64,000 nucleotides of DNA from Lachnobacterium bovis DSM 14045 (GTDB taxonomy: Bacteria > Bacillota > Clostridia > Lachnospirales > Lachnospiraceae). Positions within the stretch are counted from its first letter, which is position 1. Each line of letters opens with the position of its first letter. The stretch covers positions 186,001 to 250,000 of the forward strand of contig NZ_FNPG01000004.1 in NCBI RefSeq assembly GCF_900107245.1, given 5' to 3'. A program made the translations under genes and the position numbers. This document shows positions 19,450 to 30,672 of the stretch, one piece after another. Under the pieces are notes generated by a model. It had not been told where the DNA came from and did not search any database. It saw nothing but the letters and a program-made list of their open reading frames with translations.

Positions 19450-20811
19450 TTAACCTGCTAAAAATCTACCATTTGAATATTTTATATCATTTTTATTATA
19501 ACTAGATGTTATAAAGAACAATCCTAATGAAATTGGACCGACTCTTCCTAGATACATTGATAAAATAATAATCATTTTACCAACTGAATCAAGCGTAGCA
19601 GTTACATTTCTCGATAATCCAACTGTAGCAGTTGCACTAAAAGTCTCATACATCCCGTCCAAAATATCAAGATTGTTTGTTTTGCACAGTATTATTGCAA
19701 GAGTAACAGTAACAAAAAAATTAAATACAATAATTGCTACAGATTTTCTAACAAGTTCTTCGCTTACAGTTCTATTAAAAATAGTAATATCTTTCTTATT
19801 TCTAACAAAATCAAATGTAGATAATATTACTACAAAAATTGTGACTGTTTTAATACCACCGGCAGTACCCATTGGAGAACCCCCAATAAACATTAGAATA
19901 CATCCCATGAAGCCTGACAATCCACGTAAGTTCTTCTGTGATATGGTAGAAAAACCTGCTGTTCTAAAAGTAACCGATTGAAAAAAACAGTTAAGAATTT
20001 TATTATGTAACGACATATGTCCGATAGTATATGGATTATTATATTCCATGATAAAAATATAACCTGCTCCAAATAAAATTAATCCAAATGTTAAAACTAA
20101 TACCAATTTAGTATGCTCTGATAAATATTTAAAGAAGTATTTTAAATTTCTTTTTTTATTAATACATATTTTTGCTATATCAATAACATCAAACCAAACT
20201 ATATATCCTAAACCTCCAATTACTATAAGTAACATAGTATTAATTAAAAATAAAGGATTTCTATTATAATTTTCTAAACTATTTGGTCCCATAATATCCA
20301 TACCAGCATTACAAAAAGCAGATACTGAATTAAAAAGAGAATATGACAATCCTCTTATAAATCCGAACTTAGGAACTAAAATAAATGAATAAACTACTGT
20401 GCCTATAGCTTCTACTATTCCTATTCCTTTTACAACTTTTAACAAAAACTTAACTAATCCATCAATTGTATCTAAATTAAATGAATCTCTTATTAAAACT
20501 CTTTCTTTTATTGTTATTTTCTTATTTAAAACAATTAACATCATTGTCAAAATAGATACTACTCCTAATCCACCAATTTGAATTAAAAACAGAATAACTA
20601 CTTTACCAAAAACTGTCCATTGCATATATGTATCAACAGTAACTAAGCCAGTTACACAAATTGATGTTGTTGCTGTAAACAATGCATCAATCCATGATGT
20701 TGAAAAAGATGGTTTAGTCGATATTGGTAACATTAATAAAAGTGTTCCTATCATTATAAATACAAAAAAACCTATTGGTATAATTTGTGCACTTTTTAAT
20801 GTTTTTCTCAT
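19450..20811 (-). CDS. ktrB: K+ channel-like uptake subunit, TrkH/KtrB family
   Basis: A 453-residue membrane protein with the four M1-P-M2 repeats of the Trk/Ktr/HKT superfamily; selectivity-loop segments include TATTSICVTGLVTVD, NSVSAFCNAGMDIMG, SVTFRTAGFSTI and SATATVGLSRNVT. It imports K+ (often with Na+) under control of the adjacent RCK subunit. I chose ATG 20811 (MRKTLKSAQ), with AGGAGGAAAT immediately upstream; the frame continues seven codons further but those bases form a hairpin and the ribosome binding site. Confidence 0.93.
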   Translation of the reverse strand: MRKTLKSAQIIPIGFFVFIMIGTLLLMLPISTKPSFSTSWIDALFTATTSICVTGLVTVDTYMQWTVFGKVVILFLIQIGGLGVVSILTMMLIVLNKKITIKERVLIRDSFNLDTIDGLVKFLLKVVKGIGIVEAIGTVVYSFILVPKFGFIRGLSYSLFNSVSAFCNAGMDIMGPNSLENYNRNPLFLINTMLLIVIGGLGYIVWFDVIDIAKICINKKRNLKYFFKYLSEHTKLVLVLTFGLILFGAGYIFIMEYNNPYTIGHMSLHNKILNCFFQSVTFRTAGFSTISQKNLRGLSGFMGCILMFIGGSPMGTAGGIKTVTIFVVILSTFDFVRNKKDITIFNRTVSEELVRKSVAIIVFNFFVTVTLAIILCKTNNLDILDGMYETFSATATVGLSRNVTATLDSVGKMIIILSMYLGRVGPISLGLFFITSSYNKNDIKYSNGRFLAG

Positions 20812-20821
20812 ATTTCCTCCT

Positions 20822-20839
20822 AGTCGATTCAATTCGACT
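20822..20839 (-). promoter_or_regulatory. Hairpin abutting the ktrB ribosome binding site
   Basis: AGTCGA-N6-TCGACT is a perfect six-base dyad directly before AGGAGG of ktrB. It begins three bases downstream of the stop codon of the zinc-ribbon gene. It could tune ktrB translation within a shared transcript. Confidence 0.35.
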
Positions 20840-20841
20840 TA

Positions 20842-21987
20842 TTATTGTGAATAATATTCATAATAAGCACTATATACGTCACTTACTTTACCTGTTTTTA
20901 TATCAACTGAAATAACATTTAATACATTATTTCCCTCTGGTACTAAAAATGGACTTGTATATTTTTCTGAATTTCTTGTAGGTGTTTGTCCATCCCATGT
21001 ATAATATGCCTCGCATCCATCTGGTACAGAAATCGTGATATATGTAGGTGCTCCATAACTGCCAGAACTAGGTGATACTACTGGCTGATCTGGTTTCAAT
21101 AGAGCAAGCTTGCATTTCTTTTCAACAACCTGAGAATAGATACCTTTTCTATTTTTAGATACTGCCTTAATATAGTATGTTCCTGGTGTTCTGATGATAA
21201 TTCCATCCTTCACATTATAAACTTTACCATCTTTTATAGGATCTTTACCATCAATTGTATAATAAACAACATCTGTTTCATTTGCTATTATTAATTGTAT
21301 ATCTATTTTATTATAAAATATCTCAGTGTCAGAATTAAAATCAGGTTCTATAGGAATATATTCACTAAATAAAGCCTTCACTTTTGAATTATTTACTTTT
21401 TGAGCTAATTCAACAATTTTATTAAGATCACCATTTTTTTCATAAAAATTTATAATGCATTTATATGCATTTATGTCTTTTTTATCCTTCTGAATTGCTT
21501 TCTTAAACATATCTTCCGCTGTAACTTTATCCTTTTTAGCTTCATATATCAAACCTAACTCTACAAAAGGATATGATCTCGTCTTATCAATTTCAGTTGC
21601 TCTATTAAAATGTTTAATTGCAAGATCATAATTTTTTTCTTTAAACGCATCCTTCCCTGAATTGATTTGATAAGTGTATGAATTCGAATGATAATTAGCA
21701 ATTGATGTATAAACAACTACTGCTATAGCCAAAACTATAGCAGTAATCATTCCAATCATAATAATAATTCTTTCTTTTTTATTATTAGAATTAATCGAAA
21801 TTTGTTCTTCTGTATCAATGCGGTTATCCTCTACCAAAGTACTATTCATTTGTTCTTGCAATATGATGTTTTTTAAATACTCTTCATCAAATTCGTTGTA
21901 GTCAGGAACAATCTGAACTTCCTTTCCACAATGTGGGCAATATATTACCCCATCTTGAAGATCAGCTCCACATTTTTTGCATTTCAT
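20842..21987 (-). CDS. Zinc-ribbon, membrane-anchored TPR protein with chitobiase-like C-terminal domains
   Basis: A 381-residue protein of unknown function. Domain order: N-terminal zinc ribbon (CKKCGADL ... CPHCGKE, residues 3-23), an acidic/polar linker, one transmembrane helix (about 75-95, IIIMIGMITAIVLAIAVVVYTS), TPR repeats (about 105-205, with KEKNYDLAIKHFNRATEID), and two tandem beta domains of the chitobiase/hexosaminidase C-terminal type (VVYYTIDGKDP and AYYTWDGQTPT, each followed by GxYxIKAVS-like strands). The predicted topology puts the zinc ribbon in the cytoplasm and the TPR/beta domains outside. It lies between folD and ktrB, 16 bp after folD, so it is probably part of that transcript. 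Confidence 0.75.
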   Translation of the reverse strand: MKCKKCGADLQDGVIYCPHCGKEVQIVPDYNEFDEEYLKNIILQEQMNSTLVEDNRIDTEEQISINSNNKKERIIIMIGMITAIVLAIAVVVYTSIANYHSNSYTYQINSGKDAFKEKNYDLAIKHFNRATEIDKTRSYPFVELGLIYEAKKDKVTAEDMFKKAIQKDKKDINAYKCIINFYEKNGDLNKIVELAQKVNNSKVKALFSEYIPIEPDFNSDTEIFYNKIDIQLIIANETDVVYYTIDGKDPIKDGKVYNVKDGIIIRTPGTYYIKAVSKNRKGIYSQVVEKKCKLALLKPDQPVVSPSSGSYGAPTYITISVPDGCEAYYTWDGQTPTRNSEKYTSPFLVPEGNNVLNVISVDIKTGKVSDVYSAYYEYYSQ

Positions 21988-22003
21988 AAATTTCTTTCAT
22001 CTC

Positions 22004-22846
22004 CTAATAATTTTTTGCGCCTTCTACACAATTATGCATAAGCATTGCAATTGTCATCGGTCCTACGCCTCCAGGAACAGGGGTAATTGCACTTGTTTTA
22101 TCACATACACTATCAAAATCTACATCACCACATAATTTTTTATTTTCTTGGCGATGAATTCCAACATCAATAACAACAGCTCCATCTTTGACATATTCTT
22201 CGTTAATAAATTTAGGTTTACCGATTGCTACTATTAAAATATCAGCTGTTTTAGTAATTCCTTTAAGATTTTTAGTATGTGAATGGCAAACAGTTACTGT
22301 AGCATTTTCTCTAAGCATAAGTAAAGCCATAGGTTTACCCACTATATTACTTCTACCAACAATAACACAGTGTTTCCCATCAATATCAATATTACTTCTT
22401 TTTAATAACTCTATTATACCAGCTGGTGTACATGATACAAATCCTTTTTGACCAATAACTAATGCACCAACATTTTCTGGATGAAAACCATCAACATCTT
22501 TTTGAGGAGAAATTCGTTTTATTACAACATCTTCGTCTATATGTTTTGGTAAAGGTAACTGACATAAAATACCATTTACTTTTTCATCATCATTTAGCTT
22601 ATCTATTATCTCAAGTAATTCTTCTTGAGTTGTTTTTTCAGGTAATTCATAAGAAATAGATTCTATACCGATATATTCGCAAGCTCTCTTTTTATTTCTT
22701 ACATAAACCTTTGATGCAGGATCCTCTCCTACTTGTATAACTGCCAAAACACAGTTAATTCCTTTTTCTTTTAATTTAGCGACTTCAACTTTCAAAGATT
22801 CTTTAATATCTGTTGAAATCTGTTTTCCATCAATTAAGTGTGTCAA
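22004..22846 (-). CDS. folD: Methylenetetrahydrofolate dehydrogenase/cyclohydrolase FolD
   Basis: FolD interconverts 5,10-methylene- and 10-formyl-tetrahydrofolate with NADP. The 280-residue length is standard. Motifs: YVRNKKRACEYIGI with the catalytic lysine, GILCQLPLPKHID, PQKDVDGFHPENVG, CTPAGIIELL, and the NADP segment VIVGRSNIVGKPMALLML, ending PVPGGVGPMTIAMLM. It follows fhs by 17 bp, so the two enzymes that make and use 10-formyl-THF are co-transcribed. Confidence 0.97.
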   Translation of the reverse strand: MTHLIDGKQISTDIKESLKVEVAKLKEKGINCVLAVIQVGEDPASKVYVRNKKRACEYIGIESISYELPEKTTQEELLEIIDKLNDDEKVNGILCQLPLPKHIDEDVVIKRISPQKDVDGFHPENVGALVIGQKGFVSCTPAGIIELLKRSNIDIDGKHCVIVGRSNIVGKPMALLMLRENATVTVCHSHTKNLKGITKTADILIVAIGKPKFINEEYVKDGAVVIDVGIHRQENKKLCGDVDFDSVCDKTSAITPVPGGVGPMTIAMLMHNCVEGAKNY

Positions 22847-22863
22847 AATACCATCCTCTCTCT

Positions 22864-24534
22864 TTAGAATAATCCAGTAATCACACCATTATCATCTACA
22901 TCAATATTGTTAGCTGCTGGCTTCTTTGGTAAACCTGGCATAGTCATAACAGCGCCATTTAATACTACCACGAATCCTGCACCAGCAGAAACATATACTT
23001 CTCTGACATTCATTGTAAAACCTGTAGGACGACCTAGTTTTTTAGGATCATCAGATAATGAATATTGTGTTTTTGCCATACAAACTGGCATATTTCCAAA
23101 TCCTAATTCTGTTATTTTTTTAAGTTCTCTTTCTGCAGCAACAGAATATGTTACATCTTTTGCACCATATATTTTTTGTGCAATAGTTTGAATTTTATCC
23201 TTTAATGATAAACTATCATCATATAACAATTCAAATTTGCTTTCTTTTTTTTCTAATGTATTAAGTACTTTGTTAGCAAGAGCGATTCCACCTTCTCCTC
23301 CTTTTTCCCATACTTCAGAAAGTGCAAAATCACATCCTCTTTCCTCGCAGAAATTCTTTACAAATTCTGTTTCAGCTTCAGTATCTGTAACAAATGAATT
23401 TAATGTAACAACAACAGGAACTTTATATTGTTGTAAATTTTCTATATGTTTTTCAAGGTTAACTATTCCTCTCTTAAGAGCTTCTAAATCTTCGTTAACC
23501 AAATCTTCTTTTGCAACGCCACCATTATACTTTAATGCACGAATAGTTGCAACTAATACAACAGCATCTGGTTTTAATCCAGACATACGACACTTAATAT
23601 CAAAGAATTTTTCTGCGCCTAAATCTGCGCCAAAACCTGCTTCTGTTATAACATAATCAGCTAATTTTAAAGCACATTTTGTTGCTCTTACTGAGTTACA
23701 TCCATGAGCAATATTAGCAAAAGGTCCACCATGAACGATTGCTGGAGTATGCTCTAAAGTCTGAATTAGATTTGGCTTGATAGCGTCTTTTAATAATGCA
23801 GCCATTGATCCTGTAGCATGTAAATCGTCTGCAGTTACAGGTTTTCCATCATATGTATAAGCAACAATAATTTTGCCCAGTCTTCGTTTTAAATCATGAA
23901 TATCATCAGCCAAACAAAAGATTGCCATAATTTCAGAAGCAACACTAATTACAAAATGATCTTCTCTAACAACTCCATCTGCTTTTCTTCCTAATCCAAC
24001 AACAACGTTTCTTAAAACACGGTCATTCATATCCAAGCATCTTTTCCATACGATTTGACGTGGATCAATACCTAATTCATTACCTTGTTGAATATGGTTA
24101 TCTAGTAAAGCGGCTAAAAGATTATTTGCTGAAGTAATAGCATGAAAATCTCCAGTAAAATGTAAATTCAAATCTTCCATTGGAACTACTTGAGCATATC
24201 CGCCACCTGCAGCACCACCTTTAATTCCGAAACAAGGTCCTAAAGAAGGCTCTCTTAAAGCTATTACTGCTTTTTTTCCTAATTTACCAAATGCCTGACC
24301 TAATCCAACACTTGTTGTTGTTTTTCCTTCTCCTGCTGGAGTAGGATTAATAGCTGTAACAAGAATTAGTTTACCATTCTTATTGTTTTCAACTTTAGTC
24401 ATTAATTCATCTGAAAGCTTAGCTTTATATTTTCCATATAATTCTAAATCATCCTCAGAGATATTTAATTGTTTTGCAACCTCCTTAATAGGTAACATTT
24501 CTGATTGTTGTGCAATTTCAATGTCGCTTCTCAT
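22864..24534 (-). CDS. fhs: Formate-tetrahydrofolate ligase
   Basis: Fhs makes 10-formyl-THF from formate, THF and ATP. The 556-residue protein shows the P-loop [53 protein letters not shown] (in part), and the C-terminal [19 protein letters not shown] [17 protein letters not shown]. It heads a transcript with folD. This pair is typical of acetogens and of many purine-synthesising Clostridia; no other Wood-Ljungdahl gene is in the window. Confidence 0.97.
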   Translation of the reverse strand: MRSDIEIAQQSEMLPIKEVAKQLNISEDDLELYGKYKAKLSDELMTKVENNKNGKLILVTAINPTPAGEGKTTTSVGLGQAFGKLGKKAVIALREPSLGPCFGIKGGAAGGGYAQVVPMEDLNLHFTGDFHAITSANNLLAALLDNHIQQGNELGIDPRQIVWKRCLDMNDRVLRNVVVGLGRKADGVVREDHFVISVASEIMAIFCLADDIHDLKRRLGKIIVAYTYDGKPVTADDLHATGSMAALLKDAIKPNLIQTLEHTPAIVHGGPFANIAHGCNSVRATKCALKLADYVITEAGFGADLGAEKFFDIKCRMSGLKPDAVVLVATIRALKYNGGVAKEDLVNEDLEALKRGIVNLEKHIENLQQYKVPVVVTLNSFVTDTEAETEFVKNFCEERGCDFALSEVWEKGGEGGIALANKVLNTLEKKESKFELLYDDSLSLKDKIQTIAQKIYGAKDVTYSVAAERELKKITELGFGNMPVCMAKTQYSLSDDPKKLGRPTGFTMNVREVYVSAGAGFVVVLNGAVMTMPGLPKKPAANNIDVDDNGVITGLF

Positions 24535-24603
24535 TTTGCCAATTCCTCCATATATCTATAAACTATATATTTTTCATAACTATCCTGATGGAATAGTTAC
24601 ATG

Positions 24604-27138
24604 CTAATGATTTTTTAAAGAAAGATATTCTTCTTTTGAAATAATAATCTTTCTTGGTTTAGTTCCTTCTTCAGGTCCAACAATGCCTGCTTCCTCTAAT
24701 TGGTCCATTATACGTGCTGCTCTGTTAAATCCTATTTTAAGATAACGTTGCAACATACCAATTGACGCCCTTTCCTTATCCATAACAATATCAGCAGCAT
24801 CCATAAAATATGAATCTCTATCATCTGAACTATTATTAGCATTTGATAGATTTGATCCTTCATGTGCTTTAACTTTATCCTGGATATCTTGACTATATTC
24901 AGCAATACCGTTTTCTCCGGTAAGGAACTCTACTACATTTTGCACTTCTTCATCAGAAACAAATGCTCCCTGAATACGAAGTGGTTTAGGAATGCCCTGC
25001 GGATAAAATAGCATATCCCCTTTTCCTAACAGTTTTTCTGCACCATTCATATCTAGAATAGTCCTAGAATCTACACCAGAAGTAACTGAGAATGCAATCC
25101 TACTTGGCATATTTGCTTTTATCAAGCCTGTAATAACATTTACGGATGGTCTTTGAGTTGCAATAACTAAATGTATTCCAGCTGCACGCGCAAGCTGAGC
25201 CAATCTACAAATTGCTTCTTCAACATCATTAGATGCTACCATCATCAAATCAGCAAGCTCATCAACAATTATAACTATTTGTGGCATCTTTTCATATATA
25301 CAATCATCAGTCTTTTTCTTTTGTTTTTCAACAAATCTATTATATCCTCTGATTTCTCTAACGCCTGTTTCAGCAAATTTATTATATCTTTCTGTCATTT
25401 CGGCAACAGCCCAATTCAAAGCTCCAGCTGCTTTTTTAGGATCAGTTACAACTGGAATCAACAAATGAGGTAAACCATTATAAACACTAAGTTCAACTAC
25501 TTTAGGATCAATCATGATTAATTTAACATCATCCGGTTTTGCTTTATATAAAATACTCATGATAATAGTATTAATACAAACTGACTTACCAGATCCAGTA
25601 GCTCCTGCAATTAACACATGTGGCATCTTAGAAATATCTGCAACCTTAGTTTTTCCAGCTATATCCTTGCCAACTGCAAAACTAAGCATAGATTTCGATT
25701 CAAAAAATTCTTTCGATTCTATCAGTTCTCTAAATGAGACCATCTGATTCTCTTTATTTGGAACTTCAATGCCAACAGCTGCTTTTCCTGGAATTGGAGC
25801 TTCAATTCTAATATCTGATGCTGCTAAATTTAACTTGATATCATCGGCAAGATTAACTATCTTGCTAACTTTAACACCCATTTCAGGTTGAACTTCATAT
25901 CTTGTGACACTTGGTCCACAACTAATATTAGTAACTGTAACATCTACACCAAAATTCTTTAAAGTTAACTGCAATAATGCAGCAGTTTCTCTTAAAGACT
26001 TTTCGTTATTAGAATTCTTTTTAGACTTACTCTTTTTTAATAAATCAACTGGTGGAAATATATAATCCTTAGTTGATTTTGCATCTAATCCATTTAAAAC
26101 ATTATCTTTTTCGAAAACGTTTTCCTTTTTTTGATACAAACCTCCATGAGATTCTTTATTATCACGAATTTCTTTATCGCCATTAAATTCCTCAACCATA
26201 CCAACTTTTTGGCCGCTGTTTTTATCAAAATCACCCTGAATAACTAAATTGTCGTCCAAAAACATATCTGCTTTCGCTGGATCTGCTGGAAATACAGCCT
26301 CTAGAACGGTCTCCGTTTTGTTCATTACTTCAGGAATATTACTTGAAGTTATTTCTCCGATTTCATCACTTGAAGTGTCAATTTTATCTACGTTGCCATC
26401 TAACGCTTCTTCTTTATTGCCATCTTTAGAAAAAGGTTTAAGCAACGTATTCATACTTACACCCTTTACCTTGTTGTCCATTCTAAGTTTCGAAAGTTCC
26501 TTCTGTTCCTGTCTAAACTCTTGATACTTTGCGCTAGTATTTTTAGCTGATTCATAGACAATTTTTCCGCTTTTTTTAAACTTCTTCATAATAGATTGTC
26601 CAGTAACAAAAATTAGCGAAATAATGATCATTATGAAATCGATTATATATGTTCCAACTAACCCAAATGCCGGACATAGTATACATACTAACAATCCTCC
26701 TATAAATCCACCACCTAGTCTAGAAACAACACCATACCTATATGCTTCAAATGGAGATTTCAATGTATCTCCATAAAAAAGTAATGTCATAAATAAACAA
26801 ACCATTACCATAAAAATAATCGATCCGATCATTCTAACCTTTGCAGTTGTATTTCCTTTATTAGATACAACAAAAAAACTTCCAACTAGCAATAGTATTG
26901 GGAAAATATATGCAATAAGGCCAAACATGCCAAAGAAAAAATTACTAATAAATTCTCCAACTATGCCACCTATATGAAAATTACTAATGAATAATAACGC
27001 TGAAATTGCGATTATCCCCCAAAGAGATACTTCTCTATAAAAAAGATCATTCTTTTCTATTTTTTCTTGAAGTTCAGCCTTTGAAGGTCGACCACGTTTT
27101 CTTTTATTATTAGAAGATATTGCCTTCTTTTTTGCCAT
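24604..27138 (-). CDS. ftsK: DNA translocase FtsK/SpoIIIE
   Basis: An 844-residue septal DNA pump: four N-terminal membrane helices (about 35-185), a K/E/D-rich linker (about 200-370), then the alpha and beta motor domains with Walker [15 protein letters not shown] and Walker [14 protein letters not shown], and a C-terminal winged-helix gamma domain (about 780-844: [27 protein letters not shown]) that reads oriented DNA motifs. I chose ATG 27138, preceded by GGGAGGTTAGTC, over the 18-codon longer frame. FtsK (cell division) and SpoIIIE (sporulation) roles cannot be separated here. Confidence 0.94.
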   Translation of the reverse strand: MAKKKAISSNNKRKRGRPSKAELQEKIEKNDLFYREVSLWGIIAISALLFISNFHIGGIVGEFISNFFFGMFGLIAYIFPILLLVGSFFVVSNKGNTTAKVRMIGSIIFMVMVCLFMTLLFYGDTLKSPFEAYRYGVVSRLGGGFIGGLLVCILCPAFGLVGTYIIDFIMIIISLIFVTGQSIMKKFKKSGKIVYESAKNTSAKYQEFRQEQKELSKLRMDNKVKGVSMNTLLKPFSKDGNKEEALDGNVDKIDTSSDEIGEITSSNIPEVMNKTETVLEAVFPADPAKADMFLDDNLVIQGDFDKNSGQKVGMVEEFNGDKEIRDNKESHGGLYQKKENVFEKDNVLNGLDAKSTKDYIFPPVDLLKKSKSKKNSNNEKSLRETAALLQLTLKNFGVDVTVTNISCGPSVTRYEVQPEMGVKVSKIVNLADDIKLNLAASDIRIEAPIPGKAAVGIEVPNKENQMVSFRELIESKEFFESKSMLSFAVGKDIAGKTKVADISKMPHVLIAGATGSGKSVCINTIIMSILYKAKPDDVKLIMIDPKVVELSVYNGLPHLLIPVVTDPKKAAGALNWAVAEMTERYNKFAETGVREIRGYNRFVEKQKKKTDDCIYEKMPQIVIIVDELADLMMVASNDVEEAICRLAQLARAAGIHLVIATQRPSVNVITGLIKANMPSRIAFSVTSGVDSRTILDMNGAEKLLGKGDMLFYPQGIPKPLRIQGAFVSDEEVQNVVEFLTGENGIAEYSQDIQDKVKAHEGSNLSNANNSSDDRDSYFMDAADIVMDKERASIGMLQRYLKIGFNRAARIMDQLEEAGIVGPEEGTKPRKIIISKEEYLSLKNH

Positions 27139-27210
27139 GACTAACCTCCCACTAGGAATCAACTTCCAATTTACACTCACTAAATATAACATATTTAAAG
27201 GAATTTGTCA

Positions 27211-27244
27211 TTAAAAAAGATGAAAGCACAAAACTTTCATCTTT
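27211..27244 (-). terminator. Intrinsic terminator after the GH1 gene
   Basis: AAAGATGAAAG pairs with CTTTCATCTTT across a seven-base loop; on the minus strand it is followed by TTTAATG. It lies between the GH1 gene and ftsK. Confidence 0.7.
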
Positions 27245-27290
27245 CTTATAAGCTATAGTTATAAATGTCGTTTTTTATTTTTTTGTGTAT

Positions 27291-29000
27291 CTAGATAAAT
27301 GCAACTTTGCATTCTCCAAGAATCTTGATGCTTTGTATATCCTCAGGAATCATAACTTTCGCACCTGGGAATAATATTCCACTTTCTAAAATTGCATCTC
27401 CATCTAAGACAATAAAACATGTTCCATCCGAAAACAATTCCATATTTTTGTCAATAAATTCTTGATTTAATTTTGCTCTTCTTGCTTTTTTATCAGGTAC
27501 TTCTTGTTCTATTATCTTCTCTAAGAAATCTGTGGCATTATCTAATACATCACTATAAGTTTCCTTATATTTTTCCAATACATCTTCTATTACAATCTCC
27601 TGAGACTTATTATTAATGCTCAAACATTTTCCGTTTGTTTCTATGACTTTTTTATACCAAAAGCCTGAATCTTTTACAATTCTTTTTTGATTTCTATAGT
27701 CGATATAAACTAGACCAAATCTCTCATCAAATCCATTAGCCCATTCGAAATTATCGATTATAGACCATAAAAAGTAACCAACAATGTTAGCTCCATCATC
27801 TGATGCCTGTTGCATTGCACTAATATATGAATCTAAAAATGTAATTCTGTTCGGATCATGTACTTTTCCATCGTAAGAAATATTATCATGACAAGCCATT
27901 CCATTTTCTGTTATATATAGAGGCAATTTGTATTTTTCTGATAAAAATTTTATTCCATAATAAAATGCTCTTGGAGTAATTGGCCACTGTATACTTGTTT
28001 TAGGGAATCCAACATATCGATCAACATATTCAAAATATTTACCATCTTTACCGTCATCTACTGCACGAACTTCGTATCCGTTATATATGTTTTGTCCTAT
28101 AAAATCAATAGGTTGATTAATTAACTCTAAATCTTTTTTCATCTGTTCTTCACTAATTTTAGGAAGATAATCTTTAAATTTTTCTATTCCCTCTTCCGGA
28201 TATTTACCAAAAACAACAGGATCTAGAAACCATGATACATTCCATCCCCAATTTTCAAGTGGATTTTCAAAGCCAAAATACACGCGTCTTGCCACTTCAA
28301 CATCTTTTGAATCATCGGTTGCAGGGTATGCCACTCCACATGTAGGTGCGTACCCTATTTTTATATCTGTTTTTGAATACCTTCTTAACATTTTTACAGC
28401 CATACCATGACATTTTAATAAATTATGTGCCATTTGTAATGTTTCTCTTATCGGCATTTTTACACCTGGTGCATGTATACCCATTGTATGTCCTAAATAA
28501 ATAACGCACTGTGGTTCATTAATTGTGAAAAAATCTGTACATAAATCACTAAAATTCTCAGCTACTACTTTAGCATATTCTCCAAACCATTCTACACAAT
28601 CTGGATTTAACCAACCACCTTTATCAAATAAAACCTGTGGATATTCCCAATGAAACAAAGTTATATAAGGTTTTATATTGTGTTTATTTAATAATTTCAA
28701 AACATCTCTATAATATTTTATTCCTTCTTCATTTACTTCGCCTACACCATTTGGCAAAATTCTCGCCCAATTTAATGAAAATCTATAAGCTTTTATTCCG
28801 AGGTTTGCCATCATTGGTATATCTTTTTTATATTGATGTAACTCATCACACGCAACATCTGCATTGTGACCGCCAAAAATACTACCCTCTTTTTTTATAA
28901 AAGTATCCCACACACATTCCCCCTGTGGAATCTTATCATCTTTTCCTTCAATCTGATATGAGCTAGTTGCAACTCCCCAGACAAAATCATCTCTTAACAA
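27291..29000 (-). CDS. GH1 beta-glycosidase with a C-terminal extension
   Basis: A 569-residue family 1 glycoside hydrolase (beta-glucosidase or 6-phospho-beta-glycosidase type). The catalytic barrel starts FVWGVATSSYQIEG; the acid/base Glu162 lies in TINEPQ and the nucleophile Glu365 in ITENG; the barrel ends FGLVYIDYRNQKRIVKDSGFWYKKVI near 455. About 110 extra residues follow: a helical, Glu/Lys-rich part and then a small beta-rich tail (ILFPGAKVMIPEDIQSIKIL). Such an extension is not usual for GH1, which is about 450-480 residues. Translation starts with TTG (29000), seven bases after AGGAGG; no in-frame ATG is nearby. No PTS gene is adjacent and there is no signal peptide, so it is probably cytoplasmic. 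Confidence 0.9.
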   Translation of the reverse strand: MLRDDFVWGVATSSYQIEGKDDKIPQGECVWDTFIKKEGSIFGGHNADVACDELHQYKKDIPMMANLGIKAYRFSLNWARILPNGVGEVNEEGIKYYRDVLKLLNKHNIKPYITLFHWEYPQVLFDKGGWLNPDCVEWFGEYAKVVAENFSDLCTDFFTINEPQCVIYLGHTMGIHAPGVKMPIRETLQMAHNLLKCHGMAVKMLRRYSKTDIKIGYAPTCGVAYPATDDSKDVEVARRVYFGFENPLENWGWNVSWFLDPVVFGKYPEEGIEKFKDYLPKISEEQMKKDLELINQPIDFIGQNIYNGYEVRAVDDGKDGKYFEYVDRYVGFPKTSIQWPITPRAFYYGIKFLSEKYKLPLYITENGMACHDNISYDGKVHDPNRITFLDSYISAMQQASDDGANIVGYFLWSIIDNFEWANGFDERFGLVYIDYRNQKRIVKDSGFWYKKVIETNGKCLSINNKSQEIVIEDVLEKYKETYSDVLDNATDFLEKIIEQEVPDKKARRAKLNQEFIDKNMELFSDGTCFIVLDGDAILESGILFPGAKVMIPEDIQSIKILGECKVAFI

Positions 29001-29048
29001 AATCTTTCCTCCTTAATACCTCTAAAATACCTTTTAGTTATAAATATT

Positions 29049-29091
29049 AAAGCTATATTCAATTTTCAAAATGATCATTGAATATAGCTTT
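29049..29091 (-). terminator. Terminator hairpin after the AGCS symporter gene
   Basis: AAAGCTATATTCAAT (29049-29063) is perfectly complementary to ATTGAATATAGCTTT (29077-29091), a 15-bp stem with a 13-base loop. It lies between the symporter gene and the GH1 gene. The flanking T-run is short in either direction. Confidence 0.65.
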
Positions 29092-29193
29092 ATCTTTATC
29101 TACTATTATATATTCTTTTTCCTTAAATAAAAAGTCTTACTTGAAAAATAGTACTTGTTTCGTTGATTTTTCGTTTATTTTTAAACATTTTCG

Positions 29194-30639
29194 TTAATTA
29201 TTAACTGTTTCATTTTTTATAGTTACATCATTTGAAAAAACTTTTTTAGTTTCACTAACAACTACATTACTTAATGCAAAAATTGCTATCATATTTGGAA
29301 TTGCCATCAAGCCATTAAAAATATCCGCTACTGTCCATACAGCACTAACTGTCATATATGGTCCAATAAACACTGCTAAAATGTACAACCATCTAAATAC
29401 TATAATAGCTTTATGAGTATTAACTTTTTTATCCTTCACAAGATATTCTAAACATCTTTCACTATAATAATTCCAACCCAATATTGTTGTAAAAGCAAAG
29501 AACACTAAACATATCATTAAAACAAAGCTTGAAAATGCATTTCCAAAAGGAAGTCCATGTTGAAAAGCATATGTTGTAACTTGTACACCTTCTAATTTAG
29601 GAACTTTATATGCACCTGTTAAAACAATAGATAAACCTGTCATTGTACAAATTACAATTGTATCAATAAATGTACCAGTCATACTTACTAAACCTTGTCG
29701 TACAGGATTTTTTGTTTGAGCAGCTGCAGCAGCAATTGGTGCGCTACCTAAACCAGCTTCATTTGAAAAGATACCCCTTGCAATACCTTTTTGAATACAA
29801 ACAAATACTGTTCCCACTGCTCCACCTGTTACAGCTTTAGGATTAAATGCTCCTTTACAAATAACTGCAATAGCTTCTGGTACCTGTGTAATATGAATAA
29901 TCACTAGCAAAAATACAAATGCCACATAAATAATAGCCATAAATGGTACGATAACCTGACTCACTTGCGAAATTCTTTTAATCCCACCGATTAAAACCAA
30001 TGCAACTGCTATTGATAAAATCAGAGAAGAAATAACAACTGCTATTGAATAATCTCCTATTGCTGGAATACTAATAACATTTTTATTGTTAGGATCAAAG
30101 AAGTTCTTTACTGCTGAAGAAATACCATTTACCTGACTAAATGTACCTATTCCAAACAATCCAACTCCCATTCCAAAAAATGCAAACATCTTTGCTAACC
30201 ATCTAAACTTAATTCCCATTCCATTTTCAATATAATAAAATGGTCCACCTAATACATGACCTTTTTCATCAACTGTTCTATATTTAATTGCTAACAAACC
30301 TTCTGCATATTTAGTAGCCATGCCGAAAAATGCTGCTAATAACATCCAAAATAAAGCACCAGGTCCACCTGTACCAACAGCTGTAGCTACTCCGACAATG
30401 TTTCCTGTGCCAATTGTTGCAGAAAGTGCCGTACATAAAGCTGCAAAAGACGTAATCTCTCCATTTCCGCCTTCTTCATTTTTTACCATCCATTTTAAAG
30501 CTAATGGAAGCTTTCTGATTTGCAAAACATAAAGTTTAATAGTTAATAAAATTCCACCTAATAAAATTAAAACCATAAGCGGTGGACCCCATACAAAATT
30601 ATCTACTTGTTCTAAAAATTGATTTATTGCATTAAGCAT
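29194..30639 (-). CDS. Alanine/glycine:cation symporter, AGCS family
   Basis: A 481-residue membrane protein with about 11 helices. Family hallmarks are ATIGTGNIVGVATAV near residue 80, GGPGALFWMLLAAFFGMATKYAEG, and GIFSNEAGLGSAPIAAAAAQ. AGCS members import alanine or glycine with Na+ (or H+). The gene stands alone between two terminators with its own strong promoter. No glycine riboswitch is visible in the leader; instead three palindromes surround the promoter, suggesting protein-based control. Confidence 0.93.
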   Translation of the reverse strand: MLNAINQFLEQVDNFVWGPPLMVLILLGGILLTIKLYVLQIRKLPLALKWMVKNEEGGNGEITSFAALCTALSATIGTGNIVGVATAVGTGGPGALFWMLLAAFFGMATKYAEGLLAIKYRTVDEKGHVLGGPFYYIENGMGIKFRWLAKMFAFFGMGVGLFGIGTFSQVNGISSAVKNFFDPNNKNVISIPAIGDYSIAVVISSLILSIAVALVLIGGIKRISQVSQVIVPFMAIIYVAFVFLLVIIHITQVPEAIAVICKGAFNPKAVTGGAVGTVFVCIQKGIARGIFSNEAGLGSAPIAAAAAQTKNPVRQGLVSMTGTFIDTIVICTMTGLSIVLTGAYKVPKLEGVQVTTYAFQHGLPFGNAFSSFVLMICLVFFAFTTILGWNYYSERCLEYLVKDKKVNTHKAIIVFRWLYILAVFIGPYMTVSAVWTVADIFNGLMAIPNMIAIFALSNVVVSETKKVFSNDVTIKNETVNN

Positions 30640-30672
30640 TGTTTACTCCTTTTTATTATTATAATTAGTTTT

